A stretch of 64,000 nucleotides of DNA from Perkinsus olseni (lineage: Eukaryota > Perkinsozoa > Perkinsida), in the NCBI GenBank assembly GCA_013115125.1, contig JABANN010000068.1:1-64000 (forward strand). Direction: 5' to 3'. Both the position numbers and the translations under genes were made by a program. The notes below the pieces were generated by a model, which saw only the letters and a list, made by a program, of their open reading frames with translations, made no database searches and had not been told where the DNA came from. This document shows positions 51,484 to 62,843 of the stretch, in pieces. Every line of letters begins with the position of its first letter. Positions within the stretch are counted from its first letter, which is position 1.

Positions 51484-53067
51484 CACAGTAACCACCTCCC
51501 TCCTCCTGTCGTGGAGGAGAGTATCTCCTCTACAGTATCATCGCCCGCCGTGTCCAGCTCGAGTGCTGAGCCGAGTGAATCTTTGCCGTGCGAATCTTTG
51601 CCGTCCGACGTAAAGAGCAAAGAAATTGTTGAGCTCGGGACGAGCAGCGAGGAGGATGAGGAAGAGGAAGAAGTGAAAGATACGCCGAAGGAAAAGTCGC
51701 GAAAGAAGAAGCCAATGGTGGTATTGCCGACGTATATCACCGTCACTGCGCCACAAAATTGGGAGGTTGCGATTACAGTCGGCGTGTCGAACAGTGTTGT
51801 TGATGGGCATGCGGGCGATGAGAGCGGGTTGGTGAGGGAAGTTAAGAAAGGAGTGGTAGAGGCCATGCTGAATTGGAGGGAGGTATTAGTTGAGAAAGGA
51901 GTGGTATGGGAAGCTGAACGCTTCCCGACACGAGGGTATTTCCAGCTGGACTTCGCCGATAACACAGTCGCCACCGGCAAGATGATTTGTAAGATTTTGA
52001 GGTCGTTGAAGTCCGCTCAGGTGAGTTATGATAAGAAAACCAAAAAACTTGGCGGAGCGAATCAGACCAAAATTACATGGTTTCTATCCGACCTCGACGT
52101 CTCCGGCACGAATCTTAATCCGATGGAAGTCGGAGAAGTATCTTCTCTTTTGTCAAAGCTAAGCTCCGACCTCTGGCCATCAGTCCACTCTGTACCCCTT
52201 CACTTCAAAGCTCTCCGTCTTGCGAGGCTCTCGGCGGGCGGGAAGATGGCAGCCGCAGCAAAGTTGAAAACGGCGGGAGTTGATGTTGAAATCGGGAGAG
52301 GGGAAGTGCCTGAGGAGGACTTCCTGTTGGGAGCAGTCCCGAAGGAGAGGAGAGCACGGACGTTGGGAAGGAGGAGGAGGAGGGCTGGACGGCCGAGGCA
52401 AGCGGTGCAGTGGCGACCAATGAAGGGTGGTAGCGATTCTGAAGACGACGGCGTGAAAGATACGCTTATGCAGGCAGCTCGGTTTGAGTTGAGGTCGACC
52501 AGGGAAGATACACAAGTGAAAGATACCCCGCCGCCGCCTACGGCGGGAAGGTTTTCTCTTTCGCAGCTGCTGGGCGCTCAGACGGTCTATCAGAAGAACA
52601 TACGGCAACCGTTGAGGGGGCTCAGCTACTTGGGAGCTCCCCCGCCTACAGAGCAGCGTCACGCGCCGCAAACTTACCCCATGCAGCGTCGCCCGCCACA
52701 AAATTATCTAGCCAACGATCATCATCGACCCTTCGAACAGCCTCGTAAGGCCTCGAGTCCCCCCAGTTCGACGACGGTCGATCGGACGGTATCAAATTTT
52801 GTGGCGACGATTTGCAAGGAGCGCCGACTGATAAGCTGGCCTTCCTCACACTTCGATGGTGAGGTCGAAAAGATATCTAAAATGATGGTTGAAAAATATT
52901 CGTGTCTTCTCAATCACGACGGTGGTTGGAGGAATTTGATTGACCATCGGAGGGGGCGATTGGCTGAATGGATTGAAGAGAAAGTCGCAGCGCGGAAGGC
53001 GGCAAGAAGTTGCGAAAAAGTTGGTTACAACAGCGGAGCGAAGTTTCGTAAAATTGGATTGGGATGA
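51484..53067 (+). CDS. large charged protein of unknown function
   Basis: A single open frame of about 527 codons. The first in-frame ATG is at 51714, so a start exon must lie upstream of the acceptor at 51483 (frame begins HSNHLPPPVVEES). Order: Ser-rich stretch, acidic run (SSEEDEEEEEVKD), a basic KSRKKK, a mixed alpha/beta region (LPTYITVTAPQNWEVAI; RGYFQLDFADNTVATGKM), an Arg block (RRARTLGRRRRRAGRPRQ), a Pro-rich linker and a basic helical tail (WIEEKVAARKAARSCEKV). V-K-D-T occurs three times (GTGAAAGATAC in DNA). The basic patches suggest nucleic-acid binding or a nuclear site. Two antisense copies of the GTAATTTCGTGGCGC motif lie within the coding sequence (51741-51760, 52691-52707). 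Confidence 0.65.
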   Translation, partial: HSNHLPPPVVEESISSTVSSPAVSSSSAEPSESLPCESLPSDVKSKEIVELGTSSEEDEEEEEVKDTPKEKSRKKKPMVVLPTYITVTAPQNWEVAITVGVSNSVVDGHAGDESGLVREVKKGVVEAMLNWREVLVEKGVVWEAERFPTRGYFQLDFADNTVATGKMICKILRSLKSAQVSYDKKTKKLGGANQTKITWFLSDLDVSGTNLNPMEVGEVSSLLSKLSSDLWPSVHSVPLHFKALRLARLSAGGKMAAAAKLKTAGVDVEIGRGEVPEEDFLLGAVPKERRARTLGRRRRRAGRPRQAVQWRPMKGGSDSEDDGVKDTLMQAARFELRSTREDTQVKDTPPPPTAGRFSLSQLLGAQTVYQKNIRQPLRGLSYLGAPPPTEQRHAPQTYPMQRRPPQNYLANDHHRPFEQPRKASSPPSSTTVDRTVSNFVATICKERRLISWPSSHFDGEVEKISKMMVEKYSCLLNHDGGWRNLIDHRRGRLAEWIEEKVAARKAARSCEKVGYNSGAKFRKIGLG

Positions 53068-53145
53068 TTGTGATGATGTTTTTCTTTTAAAATTCACTAC
53101 TGCTTGTATTATTTTCTTGTTTCTGGAGATTATCGTCCAGCGTTA

Positions 53146-53166
53146 GTTAATTTCGTGGTGCGGTGA
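53146..53166 (+). repeat. GTTAATTTCGTGGTGCGGTGA motif
   Basis: A further copy of the intron motif, here 80 nt past the stop of the charged protein and directly after a tatcgtccag string. Outside any supported intron, it may mark a 3'-UTR intron or a free copy. Confidence 0.5.
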
Positions 53167-53360
53167 AGGCTGGTCGATACTCTTTTACTGTGTCTCTCTG
53201 AGAGACTCTCTCATATTGGCCCGTATTTTTCGTCAGTCGCGGACTGGTTCTACATACTCGTGCCGAAACAAAATCCACTAAACCCTACGCCGGGTACTAC
53301 GACGCCCTCAACAATGTGCAAGAGACTAAGTGGATTATTGCCAACTCAAATTGTGTTGCC

Positions 53361-53389
53361 TTATCCCCGCGTCGGTGACGCGGGGATAA
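53361..53389. repeat. 13-bp perfect hairpin
   Basis: TTATCCCCGCGTC at 53361-53373 and its reverse complement at 53377-53389, with a GGT loop. No bacterial-style T tract follows. Role unknown. Confidence 0.7.
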
Positions 53390-56300
53390 CCCTCGAGAGT
53401 AACGGCGTTCCGTTCTGAGAGTACTATTCTTCAAGAATAATTCTTGTGGCAAGGGTTATCCTTGAACAAGGACCGTTTATGTGCGCAACTGCGTAGGAAG
53501 CACAATCGACTATGACCAACTGGCGTAAAGAATACCGAGGGCAACATCGTTCACAGCCCTGACTCAGGGCCCCTGAGCAGCATACGTAGTTCATGCATAA
53601 TGGTGCTCAGGGGCAAGGATGGCCGACAAATCTTCGGCCAGGATTTGTGTAACACAGAAATTTTCTTTCTATGTTTTTCTTCAAAAAACATTGACCTCAT
53701 AATCTTCAAGTTGGAGATTTCACACATGACCGGATAACGCACATCGCCTTCTAGCCAGTTTTTATTCCTTCAGCCCAAGTATCCCTCTGGATTCATTGCC
53801 GGAGTGGTTGGCAATTGAAGTGCTGTAGCGAAGAATATCAGATATTCAGACCGCACTGCCAAAGCTGATTCGCTGATTATTCTTCATCCTCCCTGAAATT
53901 GAAATCCTGCACTTCTCGGAATAGTACCCGAAAACAGCAGCTCCGAGCCGCCGGCCCACCAGACAGCTAAGATCGAGTATCGAGCCTGCGGATTGTCCTA
54001 AGGTGTTTTTCTCCTGGTAGTCAAAAGTAGCTCCGGATTCCTATCCGCATCGGCAGGTACCCCTACATAGATGAATAACGCTTGCGGATGAGCTCCGGTA
54101 TGACACTGGGGCAGGTAATCAAATCAGTGGAGGCCGACGTCCTCATCATAACGAGGCCGAGCTTGCTCAGGTGACCATGGAACATAGCAGGAACTTTCAG
54201 GGCCTGAACTTCAGGATAGGCGTCGAAGGGCGAATCGGCAAACTGCGGGGAGGTTAGAGAGCAAAAATGCAAGACAACTTGATTAGAACGGAACACCTAT
54301 CTCACAAACTAAGCGGATTTGGGAGTGATATCGCGATCGGATTGCGGCGATCCATAATACACGAAGAGTGCATGAAGGCCCCTCATTGAGAGTCTCAATG
54401 AAGAGGAGAGAGAATAATAGGCAACTGGTCGTGCAATTATTGGTATTGGCTGATGATTGGCTTCCTCTGTAGGACTCCGGCTTGGAAAAACGGACTTGTC
54501 TGCAGGGGTTCACCGGAGTATCGCATATGTGACCGAAGAAAGAGGTCGAATGAAGGAATTATATCAAGGTCCCACGGTCAACTTCCTGTCTTCCGCTGGA
54601 GAGTGAGAGGCTCTCACTGAGAGGAAAAAGGCTCGCGACGCTGCCCTCGACGGCGAGAAATTACGTCGAACTTACCATCGGCTTTTTGTTCTGTTCAACA
54701 AAAAGCTCAGAGAAAATAACCGAGAACGATGATGTTTCGAGATTGCTGGGAGATTAACGATGAGGTTGAGGAATAAGATTGCCACCCAAGTGGGTCCGGC
54801 TCACTAAACTAAGTGACTTGAATGAGATGTGTAAATTGAGTCAGTTTCATTGCATCTGAGGCTCAGGAGAGTTTGCTGGACACATACAGATGAAAAAAAC
54901 TCTTCGAAACAGAATCAAGTATCACCCTGTGTGGAGAACATAGTAAATCTGAGATCACCGGTATATACAGTAGAAGTTCTTAGTCTCTCCTCTCAGTCCT
55001 CCTCCTTGTCGCATAGTCAGTGACACTGGGTTAGTGTACACTAAGCGTGTACCGAATCGCAGTTTTCACTCTAAAATAGTGCACCGACGTAGTTTCTAGT
55101 TCTCTCTCAGTTTCCGTTTAGAGTTTCTAGTCTATTGATAGCATGGTTGCTCAATGGCCCCCTTATCCAGCCGGCTCAGACAGTCGCGGCGATGAAAGGA
55201 GAGCGGTGGTGGCCAGAGAGGTGTGGAATCTTCGTGCTTGCAAGCCGCAAGTTGCAGCTCGATGGCCTCGATATGTATGCTTGGTAGGTGGCGCCAATGG
55301 ATATTGTTGTGATCCCCAAGGAATCCTTGGCAAGGATCCTGAGGAGTCCTCAGGGGGGACTTCCTAGGGAAGTCTTCCCTCGAAGTAGAAGACGAAGGCA
55401 AGCCGAGATATGAATGCCACAGCGAAAGAGTGTTAGGGCGGGAGGATCGATCTCAATGTACAGTCCGGATATGAGGAGGGCTGTAACATGCGGATTGTTG
55501 TATACTCGGGACGTGAGATAGGTATTAGCCCGGCGGTCGTCCCAGGCCCTTGCCCACAAATGGACTACAGTGAGAGTACAATTCAGAGCGTCGTGAACCT
55601 CTGCGTTCACGATGCCCATCGAAGTGCTCTCAAAACATGCCGCGAAGTCCTAACAAACGTGAGAACGGTAAAATCAACCCGAAATTGAGCGTCACTCAAC
55701 TTCCGCTTCTCAGAACGTCGCTACTTTCACTCGGCTAAAAACCTCGGAGATTACAAGGGCACTCTCGGTGTAGTATCAATCAGCTTGATTGATACTCCAG
55801 CGCCGGCGAATGAGCGGGACGAGATAAGAGCGAAACTCCCGTTTTAGATTTTCGGAAGACTTTCCCAAGAAGGACTCCTTCTGAAGGAAGCATTGGGTTT
55901 GCTACCCTGAAGTGAAGATTGGTGTCAACACTAGGGTCAACTAGGGTTAACAATAGCATCTCTAACGTTGGCGATGAAGGCGATGCAATAGACGTGGATG
56001 ACACTAAAAGTGGTAGAGCCGATGACCCTCAATTACCACCGCAGGCTCCATAGGGTGATAGAGAGGAGACCAACAGCTGGTTCAATCAATGTTGACGATG
56101 GCCTGGCACTGACTGCCAGTCAGTGACTGAGGAAGAAGAGAGAGTGCGCAAAATTATTCTCAGGAAGATAACGAAGAAGCAGCAATAGGAGTATGAGAAG
56201 AGGTTCTCTTCTCTTCGAGAGAAGAGCGAGTGCGAAGGCTACTGAGAAGAAGAAGCGAAATATGTAGTGTAGGTCGAAAGTTTCGAATCGACCACCCGTC

Positions 56301-56837
56301 ACAGTTTCGACTCGAAACTGTGACGGTCAAACTGTCTTGACAGTAGTGTAATGACAGTGATAGTCACGATGTCAGGCTGATGTCAGTGACATTGTCAGCA
56401 CAGTTAGCCCGGGAAGACGTCACAGTGATGTCTTGTATTCGCCTGGAAGACCCACATTCTAGCAGTTGAATGATGCTTCTGCCTTCTGGCTATGAGCTTA
56501 TCTACCCGGGTCTCGGTTAGAGCTTTACAATTGTCCGGACTGCGGGCTAGTAATTAGGCAAATTCCCAGCCCGCGCTCTGGTCCGAGCTACTGGTTCACA
56601 GTTTTGTGCTCGCCCGGGCCGCGGTTTTGTATAAACCGTTAGCTCTGGCCAGCGTATCATCCTAATCCGCCTGTCCCACTCCTCTGTGCATGCCATGCAC
56701 TGCATGGCATTGCACAAGAAAAGGAAGAAGAAAAGCTCACCTCCCGTCACAACTCTTCTGTCTACTCGTTTCGGATGTCACTGTTGTCATGTTAATACCC
56801 ATGATCCGCTGATGTAACATCAGTGATGTTAGTGACG

Positions 56838-56860
56838 AGTAACGATGATTCATCGTTACT
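56838..56860. repeat. 23-nt palindrome
   Basis: AGTAACGATGA and TCATCGTTACT flank a single T. A second inverted pair around TGCATGCCATGCA lies at 56685-56714. Confidence 0.7.
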
Positions 56861-58695
56861 TTTTCTGTGTAAAGAAGGCCGTTGTTTTACTGAGGGTGAA
56901 ACCATCGCGGCAGGGGGGCGTAGTCACACAACCCTGCACTACCCAAGCTAGTGGTTTCCCATGATGATTCTGGTTCTAACTGCGGTACGATCACCAACCT
57001 CTGAAGTGATAGATTGTGCACGGCAGTCACGAGGAGTGGTCCTGCGGAGACGAACCACCTTCCAACTGTCTTTCTTTTCGGTTTCTTTATGCTACACCGC
57101 CGTGAGTGGGTCTGCGATATCCCACGTGATCCACCCGTCGCCTTTCGGGGCGGAATTCAACCCTCCCAGTGGGAGGCTCCCACCCTTAACCTGAACCGAG
57201 TCTGCGGGTGAGCCATGGTAGCCCTGCCATAAGGGGTCCCAGGCTGAACGAGTCAAGCGTTTGCGTGCATGCGTGTTCGCACGCCCAGCACTCCGGTGCA
57301 ATGGCAGATGGACCGGTGTTGTTCCCTTGCCTGTTGTCTTCAACAAAAACACGTGGCGCGTGCCCTGTTCAGGACTGAACTTCAGGTATGCCATAACCGT
57401 CCCTTTCTTCCAGTCCCCGCAGTCTGAGGCTTCATTACTTTATTACCCCGACGCATTACACCGTTAACACATTCCAGCCGGATTAAATAATACTCACAGC
57501 GGAAAGAGAAGACCCTGAGAATTCTGCTGCGTACGGAAGGGTCGTACTACATTACTCAGTCAGTAATACTCACGGTGAGTAACTCACCCATGTGCGTCGT
57601 TTGCCGAACGACTGACTCGCCGAAGACATCCAACATGGGGGAAAAGTGACGGCTAAGCGAAACATTTGTGCATCGCGGACATTGCAGAAGCGCCGACATC
57701 CTGCGTTTGGACAACAGAATAGCTTTCTTGCAAAAAGCGGCTTTCACCGTCGTAGATCGCAACAATTGCAAAAGTTAAAGTTGCGAAAGCACGGCCACGT
57801 TGCAAAAACCACTTCACCCGTGGTGGTCCGCGAGCCCGGATGCGGGAGAGAATATGCTTCGCAGTCAGCGGCAACGAGCACACGGTTGGCTGGGTGGAAC
57901 TGCCTAGGAAATCACCGGCTTGAGAAGACAGCGCAGCGAGAAAATTTTTCGGGTTGCAAATTTTTCCTGGAAAAATTTGAAACAAATAACAGATAACCCG
58001 TAGCATAGACATCAAAGAATGTGGGCGCTAGTGTCCCTGTTTGTGACGCTCAGCGTCAGACGCTAAAGGGATGACTTACGACACAAGTCAGTGTCACCTG
58101 CTTCTCCGAAAGACTCGCCTGGCTTCGCAAAGGCTACGATGAAATTTTTGTGGAGGTGAGCAATCTTCCTGTTTTACCAGCGTTAACGAATGAAATAGGA
58201 TTAACATTCTCCCGGAGTCAGTCTCGGGGGGGGACATTTTCCGGGGGACATCACCAAATAGGACAAAGGTTATGTCCCGCAGCTTGCCATGCTGAGCTTG
58301 ACTGAGGCCTTCCTTTCCGCCTTCAGCGTCCGTGAGGATAGCGTGGATCAACACTCTCTTCACTCTTGCTCGGTCATCTGTTATACTCTCCTTCCTTCGG
58401 AACGCTATTCGGGCATATCAGTTCCACCGAATCGCTTGAGTCATAGGCTGTGACCCGACCCCTGCGACTGCGTGCTGTCGTGTACGCAGGCGTTAAGGCG
58501 ATGAATGAGGGCCATCACAACAGCTTAGGGTTCTCTTTAAGAGTGACACTCTTCTGGGTTTCTCTTCTGGGTTTGGTGACACTCGGGGGAGACAGCCAAG
58601 AGGTCGCCTAAGCTTGGTAGATAATCCTCAACTCATCTGCATAAGTCAAGGACAATCTCCTTATCAGCTCGCCGTTGCCCTTATTTACAGTGTGA

Positions 58696-59887
58696 ATGAA
58701 TTTTCCCCTACTGCTACCGTTTTTGTGGTGGATGGCCACTCAAGCTCTGGTAGCCGTTACGGCTCAGACCCTCGCCAAATTCGCTCACTACCACCCAGCC
58801 TACACCATCACGTACGATTTTACTGAAGATGGTTATATCTCTTTGGTATTTGAGGTCCCTCAAGAGGCCTCACCGTTCTATTTTGGCAGCATGCAACTGA
58901 GCGGAGGCCCCGATACATATGACATCGACTTCCTGAACCCGGATAAAGGGCTCAAAGCCCTATACGATGGCATCCGCGACCAATTCCCTCTTATTGACAT
59001 CAAGCCGGGGGATTTGACTACTCTGACGGTCGTCGACGAAAGAGTCTTTGCCCACCTTCAGGGTCGGAAGATAAAGCTCGAGAGATGGTCATTCCCTGCT
59101 CCTGGTGTCTTCGAGTTATACTTACCTGGGCCCGAAGAAGTCGAGTTCATATTCGAGATAACAGCTCACGCGTTTGGGTTGGTGAAGTTAACCCTAACTT
59201 GTAAGAATATGATAGAGCAAGGAGGCCCTGGTATCTCTGATGCTGTGACTGGAACTTTTGCTCTCACCGAGCAGTCTTCGGGTTCCCCTAACCCATGGTT
59301 TGAGCTTGAGGATATAACAAACCCGACACTGCCTCCCTCCGATGAATTCCCCACCTTGGAGCCGCTTCAAGAAGCTTTTCGGGCTAGCTGCGCTTACCCA
59401 AATCCGTCTGATGACGACTTTAAGCTTGTGGTCCCCTTTTCTCCCGACACCGTTTATATGCAGGCTTACACTTATACAGGAGAACTCTACCCTCTCACAA
59501 GGATCAGCCACACCCTTCCCCTTGGCGTATTCACGTATATGGAAGATGTGGACCCCTTCACTCTGGTGCAATACATTTTTGCGGACCCTGTCGGTGTGAA
59601 CATACAGAGTCTGTAGTCTGCCCAGAGTCTGACGTTATCTCCACTGGATATCTGGATACTCGACTTTGCCATCGGGATGGCGGTCAGGTATTTTGTATTG
59701 AGGGCACGGGGACATCTGGAGATCAAACTTCTGACACTTTGGCCATATGTAGGGAACGATGCCCTGGCTCTCGTCTCGCTGAGGGAATCAGCTTCCACTG
59801 GCCCAGTGGCCCTGGGTATTCGCCCCCACGCAAGACGCTATTTACGTGCCGTTTGAGGAGACAACACTACGAATTGAAAGCGACTAA
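58696..59887 (+). pseudogene. secreted protein paralogue 1, frame-broken at the 3' end
   Basis: ATG at 58696 directly follows a tttacag splice-acceptor-like site (58681-58690), which could take a trans-spliced leader. A signal peptide (MNFPLLLPFLWWMATQAL) is followed by KFAHYHPAYTITYDF, DGYISLVFEVP, GGPDTYDIDFLNPDKGL, a beta-rich centre and a frame stop at 59614-59616. The homology to paralogue 2 resumes in a second frame (VCPESDV...LCHRDGGQVFCIE, then CRERCPGSRLAEGISFHW) and finally in a third (FAPTQDAIYVPFEETTLRI, TAA 59885-59887). The Cys residues of the tail are conserved. Both frame changes go the same way. Either a pseudogene or a shortened protein that ends at 59616 without the Cys-rich tail. 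Family unknown. Confidence 0.65.
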
Positions 59888-60546
59888 AAGGATCAGTAAT
59901 TTTGATGCAGTAGATGATGGCGTGGTGAAGCCGGCCGAAGCTATTTCTCTTGAGCTGGACATTTATGATCTTGATTCACTATGATGAGCAATATCACCGG
60001 AAAATGTATTTCATGAGAGTCCCCTAACACGGTCTCTCACACTTAGCAACTCAGTCTATGGGTCGCAGGGGTTTTGAACAAAAGGTGATGTTGAGTTACC
60101 AGTGCTTGTCAAGTGCACGCCAAACAGCCTGTTTGAGGCAGGTGTGACACCAACCGTGACACTTTTAAGCCAGTACTCTCGTAAGGGCGTCCAAATCAGT
60201 AATCTCTAAGCCTCGGAAGGCTTGGTTGGTATTCCCGACCCGAAAGTTCAAAAGTGTCAGATTCTGACACCCTTCGACTCCGAGAGTGTCAGAGTAATTG
60301 GCAGAAGTCCGGCCCCCCACAGTCAGAATAATTTAGCTTCAAGTCGTTATTGATTCCAACTGGGAAATCTGGTCCACCTTCGGGCTATTCGTTCTCGGCA
60401 TTAGACTACTCACCGTGATAATACATGTACGAGTTGCCAACAATCCAATGCCCGCTACAGGATTTTTCAGTTCCATGTCTTATTGATATTACAGTAATAG
60501 TAATATCATATTGCTTCTCACGTTTTGCATTTAAGTAATTTCATCC

Positions 60547-60615
60547 GTGTGAACTCATCCGAGTAATTTCATCATTATGCACCATAATGATAGAAGTACT
60601 CGGATGAGTTCACAC
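60547..60615. repeat. long hairpin with 19-bp and 9-bp stems
   Basis: Outer arms 60547-60565 and 60597-60615 are perfect complements; an internal loop of about 5 nt per side is followed by a second perfect 9-bp stem (71-79 with 83-91) and a 3-nt loop. The size and shape suit a MITE or a small-RNA precursor. Confidence 0.8.
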
Positions 60616-60975
60616 TGGGATAATTTGTGACACAGCATAATTTATGCTCCGCATTTCGTAGCATAGCAAGGGAATGCAACAACAATGAAACACAGCTTTT
60701 CGCCCGGGCTCCCCTCGAGGCTGGTTTTTGCTTCATATACTTTTGTAGTATCGAGTTCGTTTAGGTAGACGCCCCACAGACTGATGATCACAGATCTCCA
60801 AAAAGAGACGAAACCTGCGCTTACTCTATCCTGCACTGAAGTAGTCACGTTCATAGCTATGCAGGAATAATGTCGAAACGACGCATAATAGGACCGACTT
60901 GAGTCAAGTTACTTGACTGCTATAACATATAACTTATCTCGCTTCCAGATTCTCGAAGATCCACTCTATTACAGT

Positions 60976-61024
60976 GTCCGCCCATTAGTCGGTACAGTGT
61001 CACTGCACCGATTAATGGGCGGAC
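60976..61024. repeat. 49-nt near-perfect palindrome
   Basis: GTCCGCCCATTA at 60976-60987 pairs with 61013-61024, and TCGGTaCAGTG pairs with CACTGcACCGA inside it, so nearly the whole segment folds on itself. Confidence 0.8.
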
Positions 61025-61683
61025 TTCTCATCACGGCCCTTCTGTCTACTCGTTCTAGTGTCACGGGTCATTCCCGATGTATATGGTGACCATACTATGG
61101 TCCAGCTGCGGATGGGCCACCGATCGACTGGAGTGAGACTGTCGCCTATCGTCACACACAGTGTGGGTCCATCATTGCTTTGTGTATGTTCGTCATTCCA
61201 ACACATTCCATTGCAATAGCGGGGAAGTTTGCGGTGATCGGTAGACAGCCGCCCCTGTCTCCCGGAGACAGTCTCCGACGGATACTCTTCGCGGGACACG
61301 ACCGAGTGTGACATAGCTTGGAAGCCCACATCGCGAGTTCCGATCTCCTTCGCATCCAAGAGCTGTAAGTACCTTTTTGAGAAGTACCCTTTCTACCATT
61401 TCTCACCCATCCACCCTGCTGTCCTTCCTCCGAGACTTCGTTCAAGGTTAATTTCAACCCAAATAGCCGTGACCAGAATCTGCGTCAGCGTACCGCCCTG
61501 CACGCAAGCGTCACTTAAAGGCGTCCAACGCTGAGTTTAATATCGCCTTGCATGCTGCACATTGTGGCAGGGGAGAGAGTGTTGAGAACTTCGGTTTGGC
61601 TTGGTGAATACCCTCCATTCGCTCTACCCCGGCCGCGGTGGTGCCTATCCTTAGTTCATCATTGACCTTATACTTCATTTTCG

Positions 61684-62843
61684 ATGAATTTTCACCTACT
61701 ACTCGGAGTAGTCTACTCCCGTCGTTGTGGTGGATGGCGGCTCAAGCTCAGACCTCAGGCAAATTCGCTCACTACCACCCAGCCTACACCATCATGTACG
61801 ATCTTACTGAAGATGGTTACCTCTCGGTGGCCTTCGAGGTCCCTTACAAAGAACCGGTGTTCTACTTTTCGGGCATGCGCCTTAGTGGAGGCCCCGGCAC
61901 TTACAACGTCGACTTCCTCAGCCCTGATAGGGGAGTTGAGGCCCTCTACGATGGCATCCGCGATCACTTCCCAGCAGCTGACATCAAACCCGGAGATCTC
62001 GCCACGCTGACGAGCGACGATGATGGTGTCTTCACCGTTTTTCAAGGTCGAAAAATACAGTTCGAAAACTGGTCGCCATTCCCTAATCCTGGTCTTTTTG
62101 ATGTGACCTTGCCGGGGCCTGAGGGGTTCTACTTCAGAGTCAAGTTATCAGAGACTGAGTTTGTGAGGATAACCGCCACTTGTAACAACTTGAAGCAGCA
62201 AGCCGGCGAGGATGCCACTATTAATGTGGTCCTGGAGCTCAGTCCTCGCCACCCCGTAGGCTCCGACGATGCATACTTCGAACTCAAGGACCCTAAAGAC
62301 CCCCCTTTTTTCGCTCGGTACCCTACTTTGAAGTCATTTCAAGAAGCGCTTGCGGCTAAATGCCCTTACCCGAATCCCTCAGAAGAAGACTTCAAAGTAT
62401 TGTCCACATTCTCACCCAACACCATCCTCATCCAGGCCTTCGCCAGCACAGGAGAGCTCTACCCTCTCACAAGGAGTAGATACTTCCTTTCGCCCGGAGT
62501 GTACTCTTACACCGCGGACGTGGCCCCCTTCGCTACACTCACATACCGCCTGGAGGAAGCTACTCGACTGAACATCGATTGCTCGTGCTCGGGGTCCGCT
62601 GTCACCACCAGTGAACTTCACGTTCCCTACCCCTGCCGTCGGGATGACGGTCGAGTCTTTTGTATCAGTAAGAGGGGGATTACTGGTGATTTCACCTCCG
62701 AGAAGCTAGCCTTGTGCAGACAGCGATGCCTAGGGTCACGACTACTTGAGGGAATCAGCTTCGATTGGTTCTTTGCTCCCACCAAGGATGCTATGTACCT
62801 CCCGTTTGGGGACACACCACTACGGATTAAGCGATCCGCGTAG
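61684..62843 (+). CDS. secreted protein paralogue 2
   Basis: Homologue of 58696-59887 with an intact body: KFAHYHPAYTIMYDL, DGYLSVAFEVP, GGPGTYNVDFLSPDRG, ALYDGIRDHFP, then a C-terminal Cys-rich tail (IDCSCSGSAV, PCRRDDGRVFC, LCRQRCLGSRLLEGISF) and TAG 62841-62843. About 370 residues. The ATG at 61684 matches the start codon of paralogue 1 but is out of frame with the body, because the signal-peptide segment differs in length (44 nt against 30 nt before the WWM block). The first in-frame ATG is at 61734 and would leave no signal peptide. So either a small intron lies at 61700-61730 or the start has decayed. Function unknown; secretion inferred from paralogue 1. Confidence 0.65.

Larger units (their letters stand above)
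53068..58695. other. 5.6 kb without a supported gene
   Basis: Frames are short (under 105 codons), lack motifs and overlap on both strands. Visible structure: motif GTTAATTTCGTGGTGCGGTGA at 53146-53166; inverted repeats at 53361-53389, 56685-56714 and 56838-56860; a cluster of small palindromes (AAGGAATCCTT, CCTGAGGAGTCCTCAGG) at 55318-55385; and a CG-repeat pair near 58036. It could be intergenic DNA with decayed inverted-repeat elements. Confidence 0.5.
59888..61683. other. intergenic region with two hairpins
   Basis: No supported gene. It contains hairpins at 60547-60615 and 60976-61024. A pair of unrelated frames on the minus strand near 61012-61457 lacks motifs. Confidence 0.4.

Noticed and set aside
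51714-51780. A 61-nt intron (gtggta...attacag) around the motif copy at 51741
   Set aside because: Removing it would shift the frame, while the unspliced frame stays open for another 430 codons.
52180-52701. A minus-strand 173-codon frame rich in Arg/Ser/Pro
   Set aside because: It is antisense to the GC-rich part of the 527-codon frame, low-complexity and motif-free.
61638-61733. N-terminal extension of secreted paralogue 2 from 61638
   Set aside because: It begins with GTG and has no homology to paralogue 1. The homologous start codon is at 61684 in another frame.
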